A DNA stretch of 64,000 bases, taken from the NCBI RefSeq assembly GCF_003732275.1, contig NZ_MOBM01000041.1, positions 119,775 to 183,774 of the forward strand, in the 5' to 3' direction. Positions 24,622-32,889 of the stretch are shown here, piece by piece (position 1 is the stretch's first letter; every line of letters starts with the position of its first letter). A program made the position numbers and the translations under genes. The notes under the pieces were generated by a model. That model had not been told where the DNA came from. It did no database searches and saw only the letters and a list, made by a program, of their open reading frames with translations. Origin of the DNA: Pseudomonas frederiksbergensis (GTDB lineage: Bacteria; Pseudomonadota; Gammaproteobacteria; Pseudomonadales; Pseudomonadaceae).

Positions 24622-25485
24622 GTGCTGAGTGCCGAGCTGAAGGCGTTTTATATGGTTGCCCGGTTGGGCAGCATTACCCTGGCGGCGAAAAAGCTCGGCT
24701 TGAGCCAACCGACGGTGACGACCCAGATTCGGCATCTGGAAAGCCAGTACTCGGTTGAATTGTTCTACCGTGGCGGCCGCCGCCTCAGCGTCAGCGACGA
24801 AGGCGCGCGGTTGTTGCCGATGGTCAAGGCGCTGTTGCAGCAGGAAGCCGACATCGAGTTCTTCCTGCGCAACAGCGGTCAGGTACAGGGCACGTTGCGC
24901 ATCGCTGCCACGGCGCCGTATTACATCCTCGATCTGGTGAAGACCTTTCGCGAGCGCTTGCCGCAGGTGGAGGTGTCGGTGGAAATCGGCAACTCCCAAC
25001 AGGTGCTCGAAGCTCTGGAGGATTACCGGGTCGATGTCGCTGCGTCCTCGCAGTTGCTGGACGATGCGCGACTGATTCGCCGGGTGCTCGGCAGCGATCC
25101 GCTGGTGCTGGCGGTGCATCGTAATCATCCGCTGGCGGTGCATGATCATGTGCCACTCAGTGCGTTGGCGGGGCATACCTTGTTGATGCGCGAGTCGGGC
25201 TCGACCACTCGGCGCTTGACCGAAGAATTGCTGGCCAGCGCCGGGGTGAGTTTCGGGCCGCTGCTGGAGATTGGCAGCCGGGAGTCGATCCGTGAGGCGG
25301 TATTGCGCAACATCGGTATCAGCATCATCGCCCGGCAGGAAGTGCCGCACGATCCGCAATTGCGGGTGCTGACCATCGAAAATGCGCCGCAGATTCCTGA
25401 GTATTTGTACTGCCTCAAGGAGCGAAAAGGTGCGCGGCTGCCGGCGGCGTTTCTGGGGTTGGCGCAAGAAATGGCTCCGGCTTAA
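24622..25485 (+). CDS. LysR-family regulator of aminoethylphosphonate uptake/catabolism
   Basis: The 287-residue protein starts at a GTG (24622) after GAGGGAAGG. The N-terminal HTH runs through LSAELKAFYMVARLGSITLA and KKLGLSQPTVTTQI. The effector domain follows from about residue 90. It resembles the LysR group found with 2-aminoethylphosphonate operons (TIGR03339 type), and the next genes are a phosphonate importer and enzymes, which supports that role. It starts only 16 bases after cadA, so read-through from cadA is possible. Confidence 0.85.
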   Translation: MLSAELKAFYMVARLGSITLAAKKLGLSQPTVTTQIRHLESQYSVELFYRGGRRLSVSDEGARLLPMVKALLQQEADIEFFLRNSGQVQGTLRIAATAPYYILDLVKTFRERLPQVEVSVEIGNSQQVLEALEDYRVDVAASSQLLDDARLIRRVLGSDPLVLAVHRNHPLAVHDHVPLSALAGHTLLMRESGSTTRRLTEELLASAGVSFGPLLEIGSRESIREAVLRNIGISIIARQEVPHDPQLRVLTIENAPQIPEYLYCLKERKGARLPAAFLGLAQEMAPA

Positions 25486-25511
25486 GTCCTGCGGTGACCG
25501 GGCTGGCCCCA

Positions 25512-25573
25512 TCGCGAGCAGGCTCGCTCCCACAGGGGAATGCGTTCAACTGTGGGAGCGAGCCTGCTCGCGA
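25512..25573. repeat. REPIN, family A, short spacer
   Basis: Inverted copies at 25512-25534 and 25551-25573 are separated by only 16 bases (ggggaatgcgttcaac). It lies between the LysR gene and the transporter operon. Confidence 0.92.
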
Positions 25574-25706
25574 TGGCGTCCGCCTAATCGCCGCCACATC
25601 CAACCCAAATCCCCGAATACCACTATCGGCCGTTTTTGCCTTACTGCCACATGACGGACGCATTGCAAACCTAGGATGGCCCTCATCTGTTTGATGAGGT
25701 CTGTCC

Positions 25707-26783
25707 ATGAACCACTCGACTGCAACTGCCCTGACCAACCCCGGTGCGCCGATGAAAGTGCGCGGCGTGCAGAAACGCTTCGGCGCATTCACCGCGCTGG
25801 ATAACGTCTCCCTCGACGTGGCGGCCGGTGAGCTGGTGTGCCTCTTGGGGCCGTCGGGCTGTGGCAAAACCACCTTGCTGCGCTGCATCGCCGGCCTTGA
25901 GAAACAAGACAGCGGCGAGTTGTACCTCGGCGATCGCGACGTTTCCCATCTGGCGCCTCAGGCACGGGACTACGGCATTCTCTTCCAGTCCTACGCACTG
26001 TTCCCCAATCTCAGCGTCGAAGCGAACATCGCCTACGGCCTCGCCGGCAGCGGTCGCGATGAAGCGCGTCGGCGCGTCGGTCAGATGCTGGAACTGGTCG
26101 GCCTGATCGGCAGTGAGAAAAAATACCCTGGTCAGTTGTCCGGCGGTCAGCAGCAGCGGGTCGCACTGGCTCGGGCCTTGGCGCCGGCACCATCCTTGTT
26201 GCTGTTGGACGAACCGATGTCGGCGCTCGACGCCCGGGTCCGCGAGCATCTGTGCACCGAACTGCGCCAATTGCAGCGCAACCTCGGTGTCACCACCCTG
26301 ATGGTCACCCACAATCAGGACGAAGCCATGCTGATGGCCGACCGCATCGCCGTGATGAACAACGGCAAGGTCGAGCAGTACGCCACGCCACAGGAAATCT
26401 ATGACCGCCCGGCCACACCGTTTGTGGCCGAGTTCGTCGGTCAGGGCAACTGGCTGCCATTCCACCGGAGCAGCGACAGTCATGCCCAGGTCGGCGGGAT
26501 GAACATGCGCCTGGCTGAAGGCAGCGCTAAAACTGCCTCGGGCCGTTTGTTCTGCCGCCCCGAGGCGATCAACGTCAACCCGCCGGTGCATGAAGAAAAC
26601 CTGTTCCCGGCCAAGGTTCGCGAGATTACTTTTCTCGGCAACCGCTGCCGCATGAGCTTCGAACTCGATCAACTGCCGGGCCATGCGTTACTGGCGGAAC
26701 TGGCGCCGGAAGCCATGCCGCGTCTTGGCGCGCAGCAGATCATGGTCGCCTTGCCGCCGCGCAGCCTGCAGGTGTTTGCCTGA
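25707..26783 (+). CDS. phnT: 2-aminoethylphosphonate ABC importer, ATPase subunit
   Basis: The 358-residue ATPase has Walker A GPSGCGKTTLLRC, Q-loop FQSYALFPNLS, signature LSGGQQQRVALARALA, Walker B LLLLDEPMSALD and the His switch MVTHNQDEA. A C-terminal TOBE-like domain begins around residue 285. It belongs to the PotA/FbpC-like group that includes the aminoethylphosphonate ATPase. Its stop overlaps the permease start (ATGA at 26783), so translation is coupled. Confidence 0.88.
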   Translation: MNHSTATALTNPGAPMKVRGVQKRFGAFTALDNVSLDVAAGELVCLLGPSGCGKTTLLRCIAGLEKQDSGELYLGDRDVSHLAPQARDYGILFQSYALFPNLSVEANIAYGLAGSGRDEARRRVGQMLELVGLIGSEKKYPGQLSGGQQQRVALARALAPAPSLLLLDEPMSALDARVREHLCTELRQLQRNLGVTTLMVTHNQDEAMLMADRIAVMNNGKVEQYATPQEIYDRPATPFVAEFVGQGNWLPFHRSSDSHAQVGGMNMRLAEGSAKTASGRLFCRPEAINVNPPVHEENLFPAKVREITFLGNRCRMSFELDQLPGHALLAELAPEAMPRLGAQQIMVALPPRSLQVFA

Positions 26784-28507
26784 TGAGCGCGAACGTCGCG
26801 CTGCCGATACCGCACAAGCAGGTTCGGCAGACCTCCCCTGCCGAGATCGGCGACCGGCTATTCGTGGTCGGCGGCAAGGTTCTGTTGCTGGTGTTGCTCG
26901 GCGTTGCGGTGTTGATGCCGTTGCTGGCGATCTTCTGGCGTGGTTTCAGCTCTGACGCCGGGCAGGGCGGTGGTCTGGTGGCTGCCCGTGAACTGCTGAC
27001 CAGTACGAATTTCCACTGGTTGCTGGGCAACAGCCTGAAAGTTTCTTTCAGCGTCGCGGCCATCGTCGTACCGCTGGCCTATCTGTTTGCCTACGCTCTG
27101 CAACGCACATTGATTCCCGGTAAAGGCATCTGGCGCGGCATGTCGCTGTTGCCGCTGATGTCGCCGTCGATGCTGCCGGGGATTGCGCTGGTATATCTGT
27201 TCGGCAATCAGGGCATGCTGCGCGGTTTGCTCTCGGACAACATCTACGGCTTCTGGGGCATTGTTCTGGGCGAGGTCATCTACACCTTCCCACACGCTTT
27301 GATGATTTTGCTGTCGGCGCTGTCCCTGGCGGATGCGCGACTGTTCGATGCTGCTTCAAGCATGGGTGCCAGCCCGGCGAAAGCTTTTCGCAGCATCACC
27401 TGGCCGGCGACCCGTCAGGCGGTGTTCGCGGCGTTTTGCCTCGTCTTCACCCTGACCATCACCGACTTCGGCGTGCCCGTGGTGGTCGGTGGCGACTATC
27501 AAGTGCTGGCACTGGAAGCCTACAAAGCGGTGGTCGGCCAGCAACAATTCGGTCGCGGCGCGCTGATCGGCATGGTCTTGCTGTTGCCGGCGCTGTTCAG
27601 CTTCGGCGTCGACGCCTGGCTGCGTCGGCGCCATGGCGATTCCATGAGCGGTCGGGCGCAAGTGTTTCAACCGGCGCCATCGAAGCTGCGCGACGGTTGT
27701 TATCTGGCCATCGTGCTGTTGATCTGCGCGGTATTGCTGCTGGTGTTCGGCATGGCGGTGTACTCGTCGCTGGTGAAATTCTGGCCGTACAACCTGTCGC
27801 TCTCGCTCAACCATTACCAGTTCAACGACACGGCGGGCGGCGGCTGGCTGGCTTACGGCAACAGCGTGAAGATGGCGTTGTGTACGGCGTTGATCGGCAG
27901 TGTGCTGATCTTCACTGGTGCTTACCTGATGGAAAAAACCAAGGGCCAGCGCGGACTGAATCTGACCCTGCGCATGCTCAGTTTCGTACCGATGGCGGTA
28001 CCGGGTCTGGTGCTGGGCCTGGGTTACGTCTTCTTCTTCAACCTCAGCGGCAACCCGCTGCATGTGCTCTACGGGACCATGACCCTGCTGGTGGTCTGCA
28101 CCATTGCTCATTATTTGACCACCGCACAAATGACCGCCACCACCGCGCTGCGCCAACTCGATGCCGAGTTCGAAGCCGCCGCGCTGTCGCTCAAGGCGCC
28201 GCTGTATCGGCATTACCTGCGGGTGACCGTGCCGATCTGCCTGCCGGCATTGCTGGACATCGTGCGCTATCTGTTCGTCTCGGCCATGACCACCGTCTCG
28301 GCGGCGATCTTCCTCTACAGCCCCGACACCATCCTCGCGGCGGTGGCGGTGCTGAACATGGACGACGCTGGCAATGTCGGCGGCGCGACGGCGATGTCGA
28401 CCCTGATTCTGTTCACCTCGGCGGGCGTGTCCCTGCTGCTGGCCTGGGCCTCACGCGGTTTGTTGCGCCGCTCCCAAGCCTGGCGGCAGACCGCGCCCGG
28501 CCACTGA
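26783..28507 (+). CDS. 2-aminoethylphosphonate ABC importer, fused double permease
   Basis: The 574-residue protein contains two successive permease halves, each with about six membrane helices and an EAA loop: DAASSMGASPAKAFRSITWP in the first half and EAAALSLKAPLYRHYLRVTV in the second. In Salmonella the corresponding PhnU and PhnV are separate; here they are one chain, the PhnU2-type architecture. It sits between the ATPase and the binding protein of the same importer. The start shares the ATGA overlap with the upstream stop. Confidence 0.88.
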   Translation: MSANVALPIPHKQVRQTSPAEIGDRLFVVGGKVLLLVLLGVAVLMPLLAIFWRGFSSDAGQGGGLVAARELLTSTNFHWLLGNSLKVSFSVAAIVVPLAYLFAYALQRTLIPGKGIWRGMSLLPLMSPSMLPGIALVYLFGNQGMLRGLLSDNIYGFWGIVLGEVIYTFPHALMILLSALSLADARLFDAASSMGASPAKAFRSITWPATRQAVFAAFCLVFTLTITDFGVPVVVGGDYQVLALEAYKAVVGQQQFGRGALIGMVLLLPALFSFGVDAWLRRRHGDSMSGRAQVFQPAPSKLRDGCYLAIVLLICAVLLLVFGMAVYSSLVKFWPYNLSLSLNHYQFNDTAGGGWLAYGNSVKMALCTALIGSVLIFTGAYLMEKTKGQRGLNLTLRMLSFVPMAVPGLVLGLGYVFFFNLSGNPLHVLYGTMTLLVVCTIAHYLTTAQMTATTALRQLDAEFEAAALSLKAPLYRHYLRVTVPICLPALLDIVRYLFVSAMTTVSAAIFLYSPDTILAAVAVLNMDDAGNVGGATAMSTLILFTSAGVSLLLAWASRGLLRRSQAWRQTAPGH

Positions 28508-28547
28508 TTTGCCCCCCCCCACATCTCAACTCAAACAGGAAACGATC

Positions 28548-29573
28548 ATGTTCAAGCCCCTGGCCCTGGCCGCTGCTGTTCTCACCGCTTTCAGCCTGAA
28601 CGCCTTTGCGGCGAAAACCGAGTTGACGGTGTACACCGCCCTCGAAGCCGAACAACTGAAGACCTACAAAGAAGCCTTTGAAAAGGCTAACCCGGACGTC
28701 GAGATCAAGTGGGTGCGCGATTCCACCGGCATCATCACCGCCAAACTCCTGGCCGAAAAAGCCCGCCCGCAGGCTGACGCGGTGTGGGGCCTGGCAGCCT
28801 CGAGCCTGGCGATCCTCGATCAGCAAGGCATGCTGCAAAGCTACGCACCGAAGGACCTCGGCAAGATCGGCGGCAACTATCGCGACGCGGCCAACCCGCC
28901 AGCCTGGGTCGGCATGGACGTCTGGGCGGCGACCATTTGCTTCAACACGGTCGAGGCCGAAAAGCAGGGTTTGAGCAAACCCGTGAGCTGGCAGGACCTG
29001 ACCAAGCCTGAGTACAAAGGCAAGATCGTCATGCCCAACCCGGCATCGTCCGGTACCGGTTTCCTCGACGTCAGCGCCTGGCTGCAAACCTTCGGCGAGA
29101 AGCAGGGCTGGCAGTACATGGACGACCTGCACCAGAACATCGGCCAGTACGTTCACTCCGGTTCCAAGCCGTGCAAACTCGCCGCCGCCGGCGAATTCCC
29201 GATCGGTATTTCCTTCGAATACCCGGCTGTTCAGCTGAAACGCCAGGGCGCGCCGCTGGACATCATCCTGCCGAAAGAAGGCCTGGGCTGGGAGATCGAA
29301 GCCACCGCCGTGATCAAAGGCACACCGCACGAAGACGCGGCGAAGAAGCTGGCTGACTTCTCTGCAAGCCCGGCGGCGATGGAGCTTTATAAAGAGAACT
29401 TCGCGGTGCTCGCGCAGCCGGGTATCGCCAAGCCACAGACCGAACTGCCGGCGGATTATGAGCAGCGCCTGATCAAGAACGACTTTGCCTGGGCCTCGAA
29501 GAATCGCGACCAGATACTCACCGAATGGCGCAAGCGTTATGACGGCAAGTCCGAGAAAGTGGCTGCCAAGTAA
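28548..29573 (+). CDS. phnS: 2-aminoethylphosphonate-binding periplasmic protein
   Basis: The 341-residue protein starts at MFKPLALAAAV (28548) after an AGGAAA site and has a signal peptide ending at NAFAAKT. The mature part is an iron/phosphonate-type class binding protein: LTVYTALEAEQLKTYKEAF, WVRDSTGIITAKLLAEK and MPNPASSGTGFLDVSAWL. It should deliver aminoethylphosphonate or a close relative to the two-domain permease. A run of nine C residues lies 27 bases upstream of its start. Confidence 0.88.
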   Translation: MFKPLALAAAVLTAFSLNAFAAKTELTVYTALEAEQLKTYKEAFEKANPDVEIKWVRDSTGIITAKLLAEKARPQADAVWGLAASSLAILDQQGMLQSYAPKDLGKIGGNYRDAANPPAWVGMDVWAATICFNTVEAEKQGLSKPVSWQDLTKPEYKGKIVMPNPASSGTGFLDVSAWLQTFGEKQGWQYMDDLHQNIGQYVHSGSKPCKLAAAGEFPIGISFEYPAVQLKRQGAPLDIILPKEGLGWEIEATAVIKGTPHEDAAKKLADFSASPAAMELYKENFAVLAQPGIAKPQTELPADYEQRLIKNDFAWASKNRDQILTEWRKRYDGKSEKVAAK

Positions 29574-29598
29574 ATCTTCGTAGGCTGACTGGGCCCCA

Positions 29599-29660
29599 TC
29601 GCGAGCAGGCTCGCTCCCACATTGGAATGCGTTCCCCTGTGGGAGCGAGCCTGCTCGCGA
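29599..29660. repeat. REPIN, family A, short spacer, inside phn operon
   Basis: Inverted copies at 29599-29621 and 29638-29660 flank a 16-base spacer. The element separates phnS from the downstream FAD oxidoreductase and may partly uncouple enzyme expression from the transporter. Confidence 0.92.
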
Positions 29661-29689
29661 TAGCGGTCTCAAATTCAAGGCAAAACCCC

Positions 29690-30823
29690 ATGACTCAACA
29701 CAATGACATGCTGATCATAGGCGCCGGCATTCTCGGCCTGTCCCATGCCTATGCCGCCGCCAGGCGCGGCCTCAAGGTCAAAGTCTTCGAGCGCAGCGAA
29801 ACGCCACTCGGCGCTTCAGTGCGCAACTTCGGCCAGGCACTGGTCACCGGCCAGCCACCGGGCCAGATGCTTGAACTGGCCAAGGCCAGCCGCGACATCT
29901 GGGGCCAGTGGGCACAACTGGCGGGTCTGCAACTCAAGCGCAACGGCTCATACCTGTTCGCCCGCACCGAAGCGGAAGAACACCTGCTGGAAGCGTTCTG
30001 CGCCGGTCGCGCCATGGCGCATGGTTACCGCGTCGACCTGCTGCGCGGTGCGGCATTGCGCGATATATACGGCGGCCAGTTCAGCCATCACCACGCTGCG
30101 TTACACGGCATGGACGACCAGCAGCTGTATTCCCGCGAAGCGATTCCGGCGTTGATCGATTACCTGCGCCGCGAGTTGGGCGTCGAGTTTCACTTTTCCA
30201 CGCTGGTGCGCGACATCGAGCCGGGCCGCTTGCACAGCACCGCCGGCACCTTCAGCGCGGAGCAGATCATCGTCTGCTCCGGCCACGATTATCAAACGCT
30301 GCTGGCCGAGCCGATTGCCGAATTGAATCCGCAAATCTGCCGTCTGCAAATGCTCCGCGCTCGCCCGCAGATCAGCCTCAACCTGCAACACGCGCTGCTT
30401 ACCGGTCTGAGTTGCGTGCATTACGGCGCCTTCGCCGATCTGCCGGAAGCCGCAGCGGTACAGGCGCAGGTTCTGCGCGACGCACCCCATCTGCATGAAA
30501 ACGGCATTCACCTGCTGATCAGCCCGACGCCTTACGGTGAGTTGATCATCGGCGATTCCCACCATTACGGCAGCGATCCATCACCGTTCAATGCCGAGCA
30601 GGTGGATGACTGGATGATTGAACTGGCCGAGCAGACGTTGGGCTGCAAGGTGCAAGTGGTCGAACGCTGGCAGGGTGTCTATGGTTCACGCGGACCGGGG
30701 CCGTTCTCCTTTTTGCGTCCGATGCCAGGCGTGAGCGTGGCGCTGATGCACACCGGTGTCGGCATGAGCGTCGGGCCGGCGATTGCTGAACGTAACGTCA
30801 CGACTTTATTGGGAGACCGTTGA
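29690..30823 (+). CDS. FAD-dependent oxidoreductase of phosphonate clusters (TIGR03364-type)
   Basis: The 377-residue flavoprotein has the dinucleotide motif MLIIGAGILGLSHAYAA followed by VKVFERSETPLGASVRNFGQ, placing it with DAO-type amine/amino-acid oxidases. Members of this subgroup recur in phosphonate operons and are thought to oxidise aminoethylphosphonate or N-alkylated analogues. The start MTQHNDM (29690) lies just past the REPIN; the frame extends into the repeat but that part is REP-derived. Its stop overlaps the start of the HD oxygenase (ATGA). Confidence 0.85.
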   Translation: MTQHNDMLIIGAGILGLSHAYAAARRGLKVKVFERSETPLGASVRNFGQALVTGQPPGQMLELAKASRDIWGQWAQLAGLQLKRNGSYLFARTEAEEHLLEAFCAGRAMAHGYRVDLLRGAALRDIYGGQFSHHHAALHGMDDQQLYSREAIPALIDYLRRELGVEFHFSTLVRDIEPGRLHSTAGTFSAEQIIVCSGHDYQTLLAEPIAELNPQICRLQMLRARPQISLNLQHALLTGLSCVHYGAFADLPEAAAVQAQVLRDAPHLHENGIHLLISPTPYGELIIGDSHHYGSDPSPFNAEQVDDWMIELAEQTLGCKVQVVERWQGVYGSRGPGPFSFLRPMPGVSVALMHTGVGMSVGPAIAERNVTTLLGDR

Positions 30824-31380
30824 TGGACCGCCATGAGCAAGTGATCGCCGAGGTGTTCGGTCTGTACGAGCGTTTTGGCGACAAGGATTACATTGGCGAA
30901 CCGGTGTCGCAGATCGAGCACATGTCTCAGGCGGCGGAACTGGCGATGGCCGAGGGGTTCGATGATGAAGTGGTGCTGGCGGCGTTCTTTCATGACATCG
31001 GGCATATCTGCGCCGAGGGTGCCGAGAACATGGGTGGTTTTGGAATAGTCAGCCACGAGCGACTGGGGGCGGATTACTTGCGTCGCGCCGGCTTCAGCGA
31101 ACGCCTGGCGCGGCTGGTGGAATACCACGTTCAGGCCAAGCGTTATCTCACGCTCAAAGAGCCCGGGTACTTCGAGCGCTTGAGCGAAGCCAGTCGGCGG
31201 ACGCTTGAGTATCAGGGCGGGGTGATGACGGCTATCGAGGCTGAGGCGTTCGAGCTGGATCCGTTGTGTGCGGTCAGTTTGCGGATGCGTCAGTGGGATG
31301 AGTTGGCCAAGGAGATGTGGGTGCCGGTGATTGATCTTGGGCTGTTGAAGGAGAAGGCGTTGTGGCTGCTGGCCGCGTAG
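30823..31380 (+). CDS. phnZ: PhnZ-type mixed-valence diiron HD-domain oxygenase
   Basis: The 185-residue protein belongs to the HD-domain oxygenases that cleave the C-P bond of (R)-1-hydroxy-2-aminoethylphosphonate to glycine and phosphate. The PhnZ residues can be matched: Tyr23 and Glu26 (lid pair, in DYIGEP), His33, His57-Asp58 (FFHDIGH), His78 (SHERLG), His102 (EYHVQ) and Asp159. All iron ligands are kept. The usual first enzyme PhnY is not in the window. TmpB-like action on a trimethyl analogue is the main alternative. Confidence 0.87.
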   Translation: MDRHEQVIAEVFGLYERFGDKDYIGEPVSQIEHMSQAAELAMAEGFDDEVVLAAFFHDIGHICAEGAENMGGFGIVSHERLGADYLRRAGFSERLARLVEYHVQAKRYLTLKEPGYFERLSEASRRTLEYQGGVMTAIEAEAFELDPLCAVSLRMRQWDELAKEMWVPVIDLGLLKEKALWLLAA

Positions 31381-31404
31381 GGCCTCGGAACCGAGTGGCT
31401 GCCA

Positions 31405-31477
31405 TCGCGAGCAGGCTCGCTCCCACATTGGTTCTGTGAACGACGCAAATCCCCTGTGGGAGCGAGCCTGCTCGCGA
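31405..31477. repeat. REPIN, family A, short spacer
   Basis: Inverted copies at 31405-31427 and 31455-31477 lie between the convergent phnZ and GTPase genes. Confidence 0.92.
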
Positions 31478-31512
31478 TGGGGCCAATCCAAACGCCACAA
31501 TTACCCCGGTTT

Positions 31513-32889
31513 CTACAACTGCTGCGCCAACACCTCAACCTGCTCCTGCCGCTCCCCCTGGCTCAACTTCGAATCCGGATTAAGCGACGACCACTGTGGA
31601 TGCGCCCGTGCCTTGTTCAGCGCTTCGGGCAGTTTGCCTTCGCGCCAGGTTTTGTCCTGCGGCGTGGCGACCTGAATGCTGTCCATCGCCGCGTGCCCGC
31701 GTTGGTTCAGGGCTTGCAGCAATTGCCGCTGGCGCAAGGCCAACAGCCGCAGCACGCCGTCGTCGACGGTCAGTTCTCGCTGGCCCTTGATTTTGCCCAG
31801 CAGGCGGCTGCCGTAACTGCGGGCGGTTTGCAGGGCGCCGCCGGCAATCGCTCCGGCCAGTGCCGCGGCGCCGAGGGTCAGGCCGCCCACCAGCAAATCA
31901 ACCCCGGCCCCGGCCGCCGCGCCGGCTGCGATACCGCCGCCGACCCGCACACCGAGCTGCTTCAACGTTTCCGGGTTGAACAAGTCATCGCCCCAGCGGC
32001 CATCGAGCAACGGCAAGTCACTGGCCGCCGCGTCTTGCGGACGGAAGGCGTAGAGCTTGAGCAAGGCCTCGACGCAGCGTTGTTCGCGCTGACGCACGGC
32101 TTTGCGCAGTTCGCTGATCGCTTGCTGTTCCTGCGCCGCCTCGCTGATCACACTGCGGCGGCAGGCGGCGCAATCGATCAATAAATCGGCAATCAGCCGC
32201 GCTGCACTCTGCTGACGGGCCAGGCGTTGGGCCTGCTGATCGGCGATCAAGCGCTCCAGTTGTTCGCGGGAGTTTTCCAGCAGCAGCGCGAGGCTTTCGT
32301 AGAGTCGACGTTCGCCATCTTCGGGCGGCGCGACGCTGTCGAAACGCACAAATGCATGCAAGCCCAACCGCGCCAGGGCTTCACGCCAGTCAGGTTCGCG
32401 ATGCTGGGCGCTGCTGACAAAGTTCAGCACCGGCAGCAGCGGTTTACCGCAACTGGCCAGCACTTCCAGTTCGTCGCGGTACTTGGCCAGCACCGGCTCC
32501 CGGGCGTCGATCACATAGAGACCGGCGTCCGAGGCGAGCAGTTGCCGCAGCACCTTGGCTTCCTGTTCGAAGCGCTGCCGGGCTTCGCTGCCCTCCAGAA
32601 AACGCGCCAATCGTGCCGGGCCGTCGAGGCGTTCGCCGGGACGTTCCAGACGCTCAAGGTAGTCGAGCAGGGCGATGGCATCTTCCAGGCCCGGAGTGTC
32701 GAAGAGATCAAGCAATGGCTCGCCGTCTACCGACAATCGCGCGCCTTCGACGTGGCGAGTGGTGCTGGGACGATGGGACACTTCGCCGAAGCCGACGTCT
32801 CGCGTCAGCGTTCGCAGCAACGAGGTTTTGCCGACATTGGTGTGGCCGACCACGGCGAGCTTCAATGGCTTATTCAAGGCATCAGTCAT
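31513..32889 (-). CDS. GTPase with DUF3482 domain
   Basis: The 458-residue protein starts with a complete small-GTPase domain: P-loop GHTNVGKTSLLRTL, switch-region RPSTTRHVEG and G3 DTPGLED. A GTP-base motif is likely in the segment after VLNFVSS. The second half is DUF3482, with helical segments and a glycine/alanine-rich hydrophobic patch (GGGIAAGAAAGAGVDLLVGG) that could contact membranes. It overlaps DUF2868 by eight bases and the two are a recurrent pair. Cellular role is unknown. Confidence 0.87.
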   Translation of the reverse strand: MTDALNKPLKLAVVGHTNVGKTSLLRTLTRDVGFGEVSHRPSTTRHVEGARLSVDGEPLLDLFDTPGLEDAIALLDYLERLERPGERLDGPARLARFLEGSEARQRFEQEAKVLRQLLASDAGLYVIDAREPVLAKYRDELEVLASCGKPLLPVLNFVSSAQHREPDWREALARLGLHAFVRFDSVAPPEDGERRLYESLALLLENSREQLERLIADQQAQRLARQQSAARLIADLLIDCAACRRSVISEAAQEQQAISELRKAVRQREQRCVEALLKLYAFRPQDAAASDLPLLDGRWGDDLFNPETLKQLGVRVGGGIAAGAAAGAGVDLLVGGLTLGAAALAGAIAGGALQTARSYGSRLLGKIKGQRELTVDDGVLRLLALRQRQLLQALNQRGHAAMDSIQVATPQDKTWREGKLPEALNKARAHPQWSSLNPDSKLSQGERQEQVEVLAQQL

